Source of the DNA: Rhynchopus sp. YZ270_cl-10
Lineage: Eukaryota > Euglenozoa > Diplonemea > Diplonemida > Diplonemidae
Length of the DNA stretch: 64,000 nucleotides
Reading direction: 5' to 3'
Assembly (NCBI GenBank): GCA_964035575.1
Contig: OZ037887.1
Coordinates: 186,001 to 250,000, forward strand
The notes under the pieces were generated by a model, which saw only the letters and a list, made by a program, of their open reading frames with translations, had not been told where the DNA came from and did no database searches. The translations under genes were made by a program, and so were the position numbers. Shown here in pieces: positions 44,610 through 56,097 of this stretch. Position 1 is the stretch's first letter. Each line of letters starts with the position of its first letter.

Positions 44610-46138
44610 GGTTAAGAAACCCACTAAAATAGTCGTATTTGGCCCCAAAACCACCTCCCGATCACAAAAATACGTCAATAAAACCACAGACGACCTTAAC
44701 AGAGGCTTTGTTACCAAAAAAAATCGGTGTTTTTATGAAAAAACACCCTAAAACCGCGTAACGCTCGCGTAACGCTATTTACCGATTTTCGGACCCTTTT
44801 TGAAATATGGCTCTAAGTTCCACCAAGTCCCTCTAAACACCCCAAAACCGCCTGGGTACCCCTCGGGATAGGTTCTGGGGTGAAAATATGTGGCTTTGGG
44901 GGCTTTTCTGGCCCCCAGAGGCGTCTCAGAGCTATTTGACACACCCGAAAGCTCCATTTTTTATCAAAAAATGCTTGCTTTTTTACCTTGTCATGAGCAT
45001 TAACACCCCCAATGAGACCCCCAGAACGTCTCTAAAGTCCAAAAATCACCCCGGAATTGATTCCCGGACCTCATAATAGGTGGAGTACCATGTTTCTGGG
45101 GTCAAAAATGCGTTGTGGTCCATTACTGTTCCCCCTGACAATGAGCGATAGAGTAGCGATAGAATAGAAATATGACCACCTCCAGGAAACCAAAATTTTC
45201 AAGACAAACCAAAAAAAATGTGTACTAAGGTGTATAAACACCCTACACCGCCTGGGTACCCCTCAGGATAGGTTCTGGGGTGAAAATATGTGGTTTTGGG
45301 GGCTTTTCCGGCCCCCAAAGACGTCTCAGAGACATTTTTCACACCCAAAAACTGCAGTTTTATCCTACAGGGGTATAAGGGGGAGCTAAACTGCAGTTTT
45401 TGGGTGTGAAAAATGTCTCTGAGACGTCTTTGGGGGCCGGAAAAGCCCCCAAAACCACATATTTTCACCCCAGAACCTATCCTGAGGGGTACCCAGGCGG
45501 TGTAGGGTGTTTATACACCTTAGTACACATTTTTTTTGGTTTGTCTTGAAAATTTTGGCTTCCTGGAGGTGGTCATATTTCTATTCTATCGCTACTCTAT
45601 CGCTCATTGTCAGGGGGAACAGTAATGGACCACAACGCATTTTTGACCCCAGAAACATGGTACTCCACCTATTATGAGGTCCGGGAATCAATTCCGGGGT
45701 GATTTTTGGACTTTAGAGACGTTCTGGGGGTCTCATTGGGGGTGTTAATGCTCATGACAAGGTAAAAAAGCAAGCATTTTTTGATAAAAAATGGAGCTTT
45801 CGGGTGTGTCAAATAGCTCTGAGACGCCTCTGGGGGCCAGAAAAGCCCCCAAAGCCACATATTTTCACCCCAGAACCTATCCCGAGGGGTACCCAGGCGG
45901 TTTTGGGGTGTTTAGAGGGACTTGGTGGAACTTAGAGCCATATTTCAAAAAGGGTCCGAAAATCGGTAAATAGCGTTACGCGAGCGTTACGCGGTTTTAG
46001 GGTGTTTTTTCATAAAAACACCGATTTTTTTTGGTAACAAAGCCTCTGTTAAGGTCGTCTGTGGTTTTATTGACGTATTTTTGTGATCGGGAGGTGGTTT
46101 TGGGGCCAAATACGACTATTTTAGTGGGTTTCTTAACC
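44610..46138. mobile_element. Perfect-arm palindrome, 2 x 751 bp, flanked by TTAA
   Basis: Left arm 44610-45360 and right arm 45388-46138 have equal length and, by eye, about one mismatch, around a 27-bp spacer. Termini are GGTTAAGAAACCC and GGGTTTCTTAACC, with TTAA at 44606-44609 and 46139-46142. Each arm holds two diverged direct copies of a block with GGGTACCCCTCGGGATAGG. No protein-coding frame is supported. The TTAA flanks suggest insertion by a piggyBac-type enzyme. Confidence 0.9.
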
Positions 46139-46142
46139 TTAA

Positions 46143-48060
46143 CCCTATACCTCCCAAGCCGTTTTTTCAAGCCACTTTTGAGTTTTGGTTTTTGGGGCTC
46201 TCCAACCGGTAAGGGTACCCCAGATGCAAATTTTTGATCGTGCCTGGCCGCAATTGAAAGATTTTGAACACGGCTTTCAATTCCATTTTTTTAAGATTTT
46301 TTTCGAAAAAAAATGTTATCCCCGAAATGAGGTGAGCATAAAATCCACTTTTTGGTTTTTGACTAATTCGGCCGGCCGAGGAAAAACCCGTAAATTATTG
46401 TTGTCCGAAAATGGCGTTATTTGAAAGATTGATCACAAAATCTTTTCAAAGAAAAAAAAATCGAGCAAAAAGTCCTAGTAGAACCCAACTTATATGAGTG
46501 CAGCTCTGTTAGCAGCCATGTCTAAAACTGGTTTCCTTAACGATTTACACTGAAACATGTCTAAAAACGTAAAAAATGGGCGATTTTTCACAATTTGGGC
46601 ATCTCCTGAGGTCGAAAGCCCCCAGAATGGGTCGGAACGACCCTGTGACCCGAAAATCCATGAAAAAAGCACCCCGAAATACGAAAAAACAGTGAAAATT
46701 CGGCTTACTGTGTGCTCTGCATAGGTCGTGTGTGCGGGGTGTTTTTGTGGTTTTGGTGGCAACTCGCCCCAGCATCCAAATGGCAAATAGATGCACAAAG
46801 GTTTTCGATTTTTGCTTATTTTAAAAGATTTGAGTCAAATAGTTTCCCCATAAACCAAAGGATTTTTACGAAAATAAGCAGAACCATTATCAGATCATGA
46901 TGACCCTTAGCCATAACCATGTCCTTCGGGTCGAAAGGGTGCCTCTTGGGTGGGTAGCAGTAGACAGATCCAAAGTGCAATCAGATGCGTAAAAGTTTTC
47001 GATTCTTGTTTCTTTTGAAAGATTTGTGTCAAAATCTTTGAAATATATAAAAATATTTTAACGAAAACGAGTAGAACCTCATACAGAGCATGGGGTGTCA
47101 TTGAGGAACCAGAATAGGGGATACCCGTCCAAAGGGCCGCGAAAAGTGGTACTACTCCCCCCAGCATCGAAAGTAATATCAGATGCACAAAAGTTTTCGA
47201 TTTTTGCTTCTTTTGAAAGATCGGTGCAAATTCTTTCAACATAAAAAAAGTGTTTTTACGAAAATGAGTAGAACCTATGTCAGAGCACGTTGTCTTACAG
47301 ATTTTAGAATATGGGGGGGGTCACAGGGGTGCTCACACCCCCACCCCGCCTCCCCCCAGCATCGAAAGTAATATCCGATGTATAAAAGTTTTCGATTCTT
47401 GCTTCTTTTGAAAGATTTGTGTCAAAATCTTTGAAATATATAAAAATATTTTAACGAAAACGAGTAGAACCTCATACAGAGCATGGGGTGTCATTGAGGA
47501 ACCAGAATAGGGGATACCCGTCCAAAGGGCCGCGAAAAGTGGTACTACTCCCCCCAGCATCGAAAGTAATATCAGATGCACAAAAGTTTTCGATTTTTGC
47601 TTCTTTTGAAAGATCGGTGCAAATTCTTTCAACATAAAAAAAGTGTTTTTACGAAAATGAGTAGAACCTATGTCAGAGCACGTTGTCTTACAGATTTTAG
47701 AATATGGGGGGGGTCACAGGGGTGCTCACACCCCCCACCCCGCCTCCCCCCAGCATCGAAAGTAATATCCGATGTATAAAAGTTTTCGATTCTTGCTTCT
47801 TTTGAAAGATCGGCGAAAAATCTTTCGAAATATATAAAAAATTGTGTTCACGAAAATGGGTAGAACCCGACTAAGGGCTTGGCGGCATTGGGTATCGCGA
47901 AAGGTACAGATTGGGGGTGTGGGTGAAAAAACGTCACTTTTGGTGAAAGTAGCACCCCAGCCCCCAGCACCGAAAGTAATATCCGATGCATAAAAGTTTT
48001 CGACTCTTGCTTCTTTTGAAAGATCGGTGCAAATTCTTTCCACATGAAAAAAATGTTTTT
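46143..48060. mobile_element. piggyBac-like (TTAA) non-autonomous element, copy A, right end missing
   Basis: Starts CCCTATACCTCCCAAG directly after a TTAA that it shares with the palindrome. It aligns with copy B (49430-53607) up to about 48060, where the match stops. Units of about 195 bp, each with CGAAAGTAATATC, AAAGTTTTCGA and GAAAGATCGG, repeat through 46960-48010. No transposase is present. Confidence 0.75.
47018..47803 (+). repeat. Tandem duplication, period about 393 bp
   Basis: The segment from GAAAGATTTGTGTCAAAATC at 47018 recurs from 47410 almost unchanged, inside piggyBac-like copy A. Copy B has a single unit here. Confidence 0.8.
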
Positions 48061-48389
48061 GTTTGAGTAAATATGTGGAGCATAGCGAAATTCAAAAGCT
48101 GTGCTGAGGGGTGGAGAGCAACGTGAAGAAACATTTTTTTGTACAACTGATGTGTCCCACACCAATCTACTACTATGTCATACAGGGCGTCGAAGCTAAG
48201 TCTAAAAAATACTCAGGCTTGGCTGAGGCGTCGACTTCACGTCCAAGAGAAAGGGGCGAGGTGGGAGGTGGGAGGTGGGAAGCAGCAAAGGGGAGCGGAA
48301 TAAGAGAAGACAAAACAAGAGAAAGAGTGTTCTGAAAAACGAACACCATAATAGTAAAAATGTTGGAACGCTGGGGAGGGGGGGTTTTT

Positions 48390-48461
48390 TTGTTGTTTAT
48401 CGACAATCACCTACCCGAGGTAGGATCTGTACACAATGTCGCCCGAAGGCTTTGTACTTAA
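48390..48461 (+). repeat. Cassette family H4
   Basis: TTGTTGTTTATCGACAATCA, CCTACCCGAGGTAGG, ATCTGTACACAATG, CCCGAAGGCTTTGTAC. Confidence 0.8.
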
Positions 48462-48584
48462 TCGGTACGGACGGAGGCCATCCTCAACCCTAGAAAGTAG
48501 CTTTTATTTGTTGATTTGCATTCAAAGTGCTGTTTTGTACACAAAAGTTGCATCTTCAAAGTATTTTTTTTTTTTTAATCTTTG

Positions 48585-48708
48585 ATAAATTGTTTGGAGT
48601 AGTGTAGTTGCCTCGGTTGTGTTGTCACAGTTGTGCAATATCCACTGTCTTTTTTTAGAAAAATTGTTGGAATAGTGTAGTTTGCCATAATGTGCAAGCT
48701 CCACTGTC
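48585..48708 (+). repeat. Two tandem H6 cassettes (full and short)
   Basis: Full copy 48585-48650: AAATTGTTTGGAGTAGTGTA, GTTGCCTCGGTTGTGTTG, GTGCAATATCCACTG. Short copy 48659-48708: AAATTGTTGGAATAGTGTAG, GTGCAAGCTCCACTG. Confidence 0.8.
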
Positions 48709-49740
48709 AATAGCGTTCCAACATTTTTTACGACTACGGTAATAACCTCAAAATGGCCAGACAACACGGAAGTGGTCTGGTTTTGGTAGAATCAAAACAG
48801 AGGGGAGGTAACAACGGGTCCGCAGAAAAAGGGGGAGGGAAGCACGGTGTCAGTTCGTACGCACACGCTGACACCACAGCGCTCTTCCTACACAAGAGAA
48901 AAGAGGAAAGTGAACCCAGGAGGCAGTTTGTGTCCACCTGAACAATCTCCACTGGGGAAGGGCTCACACGATACACTATACACAGTGCTCAAAAGTGTCC
49001 ACAACCAGGTTGAATTGAATTGTAGGGCACCTGAGGACCAGACGTTCTGTGTTGCAAGGAGATGTCCATTTTTTTTGCTCAACAAATAACTATTTACTGC
49101 ATGGTGTAAAGTGCACTTTACATCACGAGAGAGCTAAAAGGGGGGGGTCGACATATTATGTAGGTGCGGGTACGAACGACCGGCTTTTTTTCCTGAGCGT
49201 CAGGCACTGGAAAACAGAAATAGAAATAGAAATATAAGTAGAAGAATACACAGGTTCGGAAAAAGTTAGCTCAGCATTCCCAAACTGAGCGACTCTTGCA
49301 AACAATGAAGCACCCACACGTTAGGAGGAAGGACGGGACTCTCACCCTCTATGGCGCTTCATTCCAGAAGACTTACTCCTCCAACGTATGGCCCCCATCG
49401 TACGCTTGCACCACATGTTTTTACTTTAACCCTATACCTCCCAAGCCATTTTTTCAAGCCACTTTTGAGTTTTGGTTTTTGGGGCTCTCCAACCGGTAAG
49501 GGGACCCCAGATGCAAATTTTTGATCGTACCTGGCCGCAATTGAAAGATTTTGAACACGGCTTTCAATTCCATTTTTTTAAGTTTTTTTTCGAAAAAAAA
49601 TGTTATCCCTAAAATGAGGTGAGCATAAAATCCACTTTTTGGTTTTTGGCTAATTCGGCCGGCCGAGGAAAAACCCGTAAATTATTGCTGTCCGAAAATG
49701 GCGTTATTTGAAAGATTGATCACAAAATCTTTTCAAAGAA

Positions 49741-50368
49741 CAAATTCATATACTTTCAAATAAAATTTGAAAGCATTAGGGAAGTGTATAAAAAACAACA
49801 ACAACCCATCTTTTTTTTTAATATTTCTTGTTGTAAAAATGTGAAAGGGGAAAAATAAACTGTTTCCTTGCATAAATTGAAACTTTCAGTAGATTGGTTT
49901 CGAACTTTTACCCTGTTTCAGTCTTAAGAATTATACAGTAGTATTCAAAAGGGTAGACATCTTCAGTAATTCCCCTTTATATGGTGGGTGAAAGTTATGA
50001 AACCGATGTTCGTGTGAACATTTGGTACCTTCTACTAAAGCCTTTTTTTTTTTTTGGGTAGGGGAAACACACATAAAAGCAAAAAAGTCTCGTTTTCTTT
50101 TTATCTATTTACAGGTAAGTCCTGTATGCTGCACCGGAGGGTTAGATAACCTAAAAAGTCTTGGCTTTGATGGCTGCCGTGTATACGTAAAGTATTCCGT
50201 GCAATAATGCTACCAATCCAAACAAATATCTACACAGCCACCGTACTGTGTAACACTCAGTATACATCACACAATAAACATCAAAAATTGAAAATAGAAC
50301 TCGTTTGTTTTTTTTTTTCCATAAAAGAAAAAGCTTTAACTGAATTTTCTGGACTTAGTAGTTCGCCG
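49741..50368 (+). mobile_element. Unclassified insertion, 628 bp, 7-bp target duplication
   Basis: CAAAGAA occurs on both sides (49734-49740 and 50369-50375). No terminal inverted repeats were seen. The interior 49865-50215 is related to 60240-60556. Both end an open frame with NLKSLGxDGCRVYVKYSVQ and a stop. Confidence 0.7.
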
Positions 50369-50855
50369 CAAAGAAAAAAAAATCGAGCAAAAAGTCCTAG
50401 TAGAACTCAACTTATATGAGTGCAGCTCTGTTAGCAGCCATGTCTAAAACTGATTTCCTTAACGATTTACACTGAAACATGGCTAAAAACGTAAAAAATG
50501 GGCGATTTTTCACAATTTGGGCATCTCCTGAGGTCGAAAGCCCCCAGAATGGGTCGGAACGGCCCTGTGACCCGAAAATCCATGAAAAAAGCACCCCGAA
50601 ATACGAAAAAACAGTGAACATTCGGCTTACTGTGTGCTCTGCCTAGGTCGTGTGTGGGGTGTTTTTGTGGTTTTGGTGGCAACTCGCCCCAGCATCCAAA
50701 TGGCAAACAGATGCACAAAGGTTTTCGATTTTTGCTTATTTTAAAAGAGTTGAGTCAAATAGTTTCCCCATAAACCAAAGGATTTTTACGAAAACAAGCA
50801 GAACCATTATCAGATCATGATGACCCTTAGCCATAACCATGTCGGGGGGTTCGGG

Positions 50856-52131
50856 CAGTGATGCAGGAATCCAGGGTCCCAAACAAAAAAACCCAAAAAA
50901 CCCAAAAAAACCAAAAAAACCCATAAAAACCCAAAAAAACCCAAAAAAAAACCTTAAAAAAACCCACCGCACTATATTTTGCTTTTGGGGCGTGGAGTGT
51001 GATTTTTTTTGCTCAAAACATCGCAAATATGAATTTTCGGAGCGATCCGAAAAAAATGCGGGGTCGGACATTTTTTTTGGTGGAGTTTAAGCCACCTAAA
51101 ATTGACTTCTAAGTCAGACGTTCTATACGGTTTCTGAACAATTTTAGTGCCGTGAGTTTACGTGTATAAACCTTCTGTTATGTGTGCACCTACAGCTACA
51201 ACAGGCGTTTTCACCTGGAGTTTCACCTCTTTTGGTGGGTTTTTTGAGTCCATACCCAGGTATGTGGGGTGGGAAACGCGATTCCGGTGTAAGAACCATG
51301 GGTGGTTCCACTGCAGTACCACGTAACCCACGTTTAAATCCCAAAAAACCCCGGTGACACCATCTTCTCGGTGAGCAATGAGTGTTACCAGCGCGTGCTC
51401 CTTTCGTCACGCAAACCAAAAAGCGGTGCAATGTTGTGAATTTTTGAAGATTTTGTGTGTTTTCCTGATTTTCGTACATTTTGTTGCGTTTTGGGTTGTG
51501 ATAATGTAGATTTTTGTGTAGATTTCGTGGGTTTTTTCGTTTTTTTCTTTGTAAATTTGGGCCACCGCCTAAAACACCAAAAATGCAGGTTGGTACCGCA
51601 ATGAGGCAGAATAGTGGCGATACACATTGTTGTCCTTTGCCGTGGGTGTCCAAAGACACGCTCTTTTGGCTGAAAATGGAGGGTGCGTGCTGGGCAGCTT
51701 CACTGCCCACATTAATACAGTAAAACTGGCTGGTGCCTGTATGAAGTGGTTTTTCAGGTCAAAAATGGCCTGAAAAAGTGGTGTTTTCGGGGTCTGGTAC
51801 CTGTGTGTGACCATACTACAGGTGGTATGATGAGTGATCTGACCATATTCTCCAGGTATAACAAACACCTAAAAAACCAATTGGCGAAGGAATTTTACAC
51901 TTTTGACCACCACACATTACATGTTTACCAAGGCATTTTTTCTATGCACTTGTGTGTGCTGGGAAGCATACCGCCAGTGTAAAAATTCACGAATACCCTA
52001 CCAAAAACCAGAAAGTCAAAAAACCCATAAAAACCCGAGAAAACTGGTTTTGAAAAAACCCGAAAAAACCCAAAAAAAACCCATAAAAACCCGCATAAAA
52101 ACCCATCGAAAAAACCCACCTTGCATCACTG
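50856..52131. mobile_element. hAT-like non-autonomous element, 1,276 bp
   Basis: Termini CAGTGATGCA and TGCATCACTG, with 8-bp target duplication GGTTCGGG (50848-50855 and 52132-52139). An 8-bp duplication and CAG-type ends fit the hAT superfamily. Both subterminal zones are arrays of AAAAACCC-type words (50884-50970 and 52015-52120). No transposase was found. Confidence 0.85.
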
Positions 52132-52249
52132 GGTTCGGGGGGTTCGGGTCGAAGGGGTGCCTCTTGGGTGGGTAGCGGTCCACAGATCCAAAGTGCAATC
52201 AGATGCGTAAAAGTTTTCGATTCTTGTTTCTTTTGAAAGATTCGTGTTA

Positions 52250-52551
52250 CTGGGGGGGGGCGAATAAGAGATGTGGCATCTCTTATTAGGCGAACGGACG
52301 AGCCAGAAATAAAAAAATTTTTTTGGGGGGGAAAAAGCAAAAAGACATTTTCGCCGGAGGCAAAAAAAATATTTTGACCACTTTTTTGCCAGACCGGGTA
52401 GACAGGGTAAAATTTCAAAAAAAAATTTCAAGATAAAACCCTGGCGCATGCAAAAAAAAAAAAAAAAAAAACCCCCAAAATCTCAACCTGATCTCTTATT
52501 CGGCCCTGATCTCTTATTCACCCCTGATCTCTTATTCGCCCCCCCCCCCAG
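52250..52551. mobile_element. TA-flanked element with G8/C8 ends, 302 bp
   Basis: Left end CTGGGGGGGGCGAATAAGAG, right end ATCTCTTATTCGCC and a C-run ending CAG, flanked by TA. The right side carries three copies of CTGATCTCTTATTC. Its absence from copy A at 47030 gives the empty site. Confidence 0.88.
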
Positions 52552-52806
52552 TAAAATCTTTGAAATATATAAAAATATTTTAACGAAAACGAGTAGAACC
52601 TCATACAGAGCATGGGGTGCCGTTGAGGAACCAGAATAGGGGGTGCCCGTCCAAAGGGCCGTGAAAAGTGGTACTACTTCCCCCAGCATCGAAAGTAATA
52701 TCAGATGCATAAAAGTTTTCGATTCTTGCTTCTTTTGAAAGATCGGCGAAAAATCTTTCGAAATATATAAAAAATTGTGTTCACGAAAATGGGTAGAACC
52801 CGACTA

Positions 52807-53341
52807 CTGGGGGGGAGCTATTAAAGTATACGTATACTTTATTCGGCGGGAATTACTGCTTAAATGGCCAAAAAACGAAAAAGGGAAAAAAAAAAAAAAA
52901 CACTGTTATTTTGGGGTTTCTAGTGGCCGAAACCTCGCGAAAACACCACCATTGGCATTTTTGGGCCAATCCCAGCCAGTGGTGGGGTCAATGTGGAAAA
53001 ATGAACAATTTTTTGGTGACTTAAATTTTCACAAATCTGAACCCCATCAGCACCAATCGTGTAAAAACTGATACACGCGTTTTAGGTCAAAAATACTCGT
53101 TTCTCAGCTCAAAGTGACCCCATCACAGCACGCACAGAATCCGGACCACCGAAATCAAAAAAAATTTTTTTCGATTTTTTGTGCAAAACTTGCTGAAAAA
53201 TTTTTTTAGTAAGAAAAATGTACACAAAAACCGTATACTTTATTTCACAGATTTACACGCTCAAAATGGGTTTCCGCACCGTATACTTTATTACCCCCGT
53301 ATACTTTATTAGCACCGTATACTTTATTAGCCCCCCCCCAG
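52807..53341. mobile_element. TA-flanked element with G8/C8 ends, 535 bp
   Basis: Left end CTGGGGGGGGAGCTATTAAAG, right end TACTTTATTAGCC and a C-run ending CAG, flanked by TA. The empty site in copy A reads CCCGACTAAGGGC. CCGTATACTTTATTA recurs three times near the right end. Two TGACCCCA-type motifs lie inside (52979 and 53116). Confidence 0.9.
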
Positions 53342-53611
53342 TAAGGGCTCGTAGGCATTGGGTATCGTGAAAGGTACATATTGGGGGTGTGGGTGAAAAA
53401 TCGTCACTTTTGGTGAAAGTAGCACCCCAGCCCCCAGCACCGAAAGTAATACCAGATGCATAAAAGTTTTCGACTCTTGCTTCTTTTGAAAGATCGGTGC
53501 AAATTATTTCCACATAAAAAAAATGTTTTTACAAAAATGAGTTGAACCTGTCTAACAGCATGGCGTCATTTCGAAAGCCATTAAAGTGGCTCTTGGGGCG
53601 TATAGGGTTAA

Positions 53612-54323
53612 AGGAACTTTTCCACTTTTCAAGAAAAACAAGTACTTTTTTTTTTTGAAAACTTTTTTACCATTCCTTTTTAGGGAACAGCGCATGTCGG
53701 TCCTGGAAGCTCCACCTTAATAGGAAGTTGCCTTCCTAAACGCGCACACACAACTGGCAAAAGGGGGGGGTTTTTTTTTTTTGAAAAAGTACGCTACTTT
53801 TAGGAAAAGTACTTTTCTGAACCGTGGGGATATGACCAAAAAAAAACACAGGGGGGATGGGGTGATGGGATGAGAGGGGTATCTTTGAAATATGTCGAAA
53901 GACAACGCCCTCTTTTTGTGCCGGTGTATGTAGCCACCATGGGGAGATCCGGGTGCTCCAACAACACTATTCACAAAAAAATCGCAAACAATCACAAAAA
54001 ACCCTTTTTGGGTACGGGTGTTTGTCTGCTACCAGCCCTATCACATCTGGCTTTAATTGTAAAGAAAGAGTATTCCGACATATGCATTCAATAAATTGAT
54101 AGCATAGGAGGGATCAACAAAAATATTTTTGATAATCTTCAAATTTTTAGGGAGTGGTGAACCCTGCAAACGTATTTCACAAAAAGAATAAAAACCCCCT
54201 CAGGTCCTGGACAAGATGTTAACCTCACTGGGGGAGCAGGTTTCCACTATGATGGATGCTCACACCAGGAGCATGGAATATCATCCCACGACCAAGAGAG
54301 GGCCTGCGACACATTATTTATTA
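53612..54323. other. Gene-free stretch
   Basis: Low-complexity and A-rich DNA. No gene is supported. Confidence 0.5.
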
Positions 54324-54794
54324 CATAGATATAGAATGCGCATCATGCGCAAATTGTGTAAAAAAACATGCGCATATATTTTGTGTTTTTTTTGATGCGC
54401 ATGATTTTTGTGTTTTTTTATTCATGCGCATACAAAAAAACAAAACAACATGCGCATATTTTTTTGTGTTTTTCTTGATGCGCATGTTTTGTGTTTTTTT
54501 TTTATGTCATGCGCATACAAAAAAACAAAAGTGGATGCGCATATTTTTTTGTGTTTTTCTTCATGCGCATGTATTTTTGTGTTTTTTTGTGTTTTTTTGG
54601 TATGCGCATCACACATATGTGTGATGCGCATACCAAAAAAACACAAAAAGACATGCGCATGAAGAAAAACACAAAAAAATATGCGCATCCACTTTTGTTT
54701 TTTTGTATGCGCATGACATAAAAAAAACACACAAAAAACATGTGCATAACACAATTATGCGCATTATGCGCATGTTGCGCATTCTCTAGCTATG
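54324..54794. mobile_element. Foldback array built from ATGCGCAT
   Basis: Begins CATAGATATAGAATGCGCA and ends TGCGCATTCTCTAGCTATG, which are inverted. About 17 copies of (A)TGCGCA(T) are spaced by TTTTGTGTTTTT-type linkers. The centre is at 54600-54635 (ATGCGCATCACACA, TGTGTGATGCGCAT). ATTTATT lies near both ends and may be a target duplication. Confidence 0.8.
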
Positions 54795-54829
54795 ATTTAT
54801 TTGTTTTTTTTTTTTTTTTTTTTTGACGT

Positions 54830-55220
54830 TTATGGATGTACAAAGTACTTGATTACTTTTTTTCACTTTTTTTGGTGTACTTCAAGTACTTGATCGATTT
54901 AAAAAAAAAAGAAAAAAATATTTTTTTCTTGCTTCAAGTACTTTTTTTCCTTCAAGTACTTTCACTTTTTTTGTACTTGATTACTTTTTTTGTTGCATCA
55001 AGTACTTGAATTGGCAAAAAAAGTAAAAAAAATGGAAAAGTACTTGAATTTATTCAAGTACTTTTCCATTTTTTTGCCGAATCAAGTACTTGATGCAAAA
55101 AAAAAAGTAATCAAGTAAAAAAAAAAAAAAAAACGGGTCAAGTACTTGAAGTATCAAGTACTGGGATTTTTCTACTTTTTTTTACTTTCTGGAAAAAAGT
55201 ACTTTGTACATCCATGATAA
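54830..55220. mobile_element. Foldback array built from AAGTACTT
   Basis: Ends TTATGGATGTACAAAGTACT and AGTACTTTGTACATCCATG are inverted. The inside is an A/T matrix with more than a dozen AAGTACTT palindromes, including a perfect central hairpin at 55030-55080. It lies only 35 bp from the previous array. Confidence 0.8.
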
Positions 55221-55470
55221 ACCCCATAGTAAAGAAAGGGGTTTCTTTGCCACCTTGACAAGCAAAGCTTGAACAGGCACAGGCAAGAGGTTGACAGAAA
55301 ATACAATTAAAAAATGGGGGAAGGGGTGGGGGCAGTCTAGATGGAAAAAATCATGCCAGAAGTTCACTTTTTTTTGTGGGTGATTTTTTTACTTCGCTGC
55401 ACTTACCCCAGTAAAAACGCATCCACCACGTGAATCTGACTATTTTCATTAAATCAATGGCTTTTTTTTT

Positions 55471-55520
55471 GAAAACTTGGTTGTATTAGTGTAGCCACCC
55501 TAGAGTGTGCTCCACTATAT
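55471..55520 (+). repeat. Cassette family H5
   Basis: GAAAACTTGGTTGTATTAG then TGTAGCCACCCTAGAGTG then TGCTCCACTATA, between T-runs. Confidence 0.85.
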
Positions 55521-55794
55521 TTTTTTTTTCAATTTGATAAAGTTTCGCTGAAAAGAAGAAGAAAAAAATGGGTGGCTCACTTAAAGTTTTACCTTATTAC
55601 ACGGGTGTGAAATAAAGTACTGCATTCATTATAGCCTCAAAACGTCTGAATAAATAGTCATTTTTCCCCCTCCCGCATTCCCTCACATTTCGGGAATAAA
55701 AGGCATTTTTTTCTTTTCTTTTTTTTGAAGAATTGTTAGAGTCGTCTTTTTTTGGAACATCGCATACAAATCCGCCTTTTTGTCCATCATGAGT

Positions 55795-56097
55795 TCATGC
55801 AGAAGGCCAATGCGGGGGACAAACCAAGGCCCTTTTGATTCTGAGAAGGCGCTCTTTCTTGGTCATCGTACAGGACAGGTCTTCAGAGGACACATCGGGT
55901 GTGGTTGAACACGATTCGTACACGGAGCTTGCCTCGGCGAAGCGCACTGAAGGTGAAGTCATGTGAAACCAGGATGAGCTCCGTCTCGTGCCACTCGCAT
56001 TGCTGAGGCAACTGCGCCTCCTAACAAGACTGCTAGACGAATCTGACATGTCCATCGCGACTTTAATCAAAGAAAGATAAGACTTTGTGTAAGTCAA
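55795..56097 (-). pseudogene. 100-residue ORF, duplicated at 61469-61771
   Basis: Ser/Arg-rich reading frame (MDMSDSSSSLVRRRSCLSNA; SPSVRFAEASSVYESC). Most of the differences from the other copy change the amino acid, and an overlapping frame (ALVCPPHWPSA against GPWFVPRIGLLHELMMDKK) is equally open. Function unknown; probably part of a decayed gene. Confidence 0.35.

Larger units (their letters stand above)
48061..49429. other. Gene-free stretch between the two piggyBac-like copies
   Basis: Contains an H4 and two H6 cassettes, GGTGGGAGGTGGGA repeats near 48255 and low-complexity DNA. No gene is seen. Confidence 0.55.
49430..53607. mobile_element. piggyBac-like (TTAA) element, copy B, carrying four nested insertions
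   Basis: Termini CCCTATACCTCCCAAG (left) and CTTGGGGCGTATAGGG (right) are inverted repeats flanked by TTAA (49426-49429 and 53608-53611). CCC-starting ends with TTAA duplication are typical of piggyBac. Without its insertions it would be about 1.4 kb and has no transposase frame. Nested inserts: 49741-50368, 50856-52131, 52250-52551 and 52807-53341, each defined by comparison with copy A. Confidence 0.88.

Noticed and set aside
44775-45973. Matching short proteins in both arms of the palindrome
   Set aside because: They are only the same arm read twice. Frames are short and lack any domain.
50884-50970. Telomere-like repeat (AAAAACCC words)
   Set aside because: The units are irregular and mirrored at the other end of an 8-bp-duplication element, so they are subterminal arrays and not a telomere.
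54324-54754. Overlapping frames rich in Phe, Met, Arg and Cys
   Set aside because: Translations of the ATGCGCAT array.
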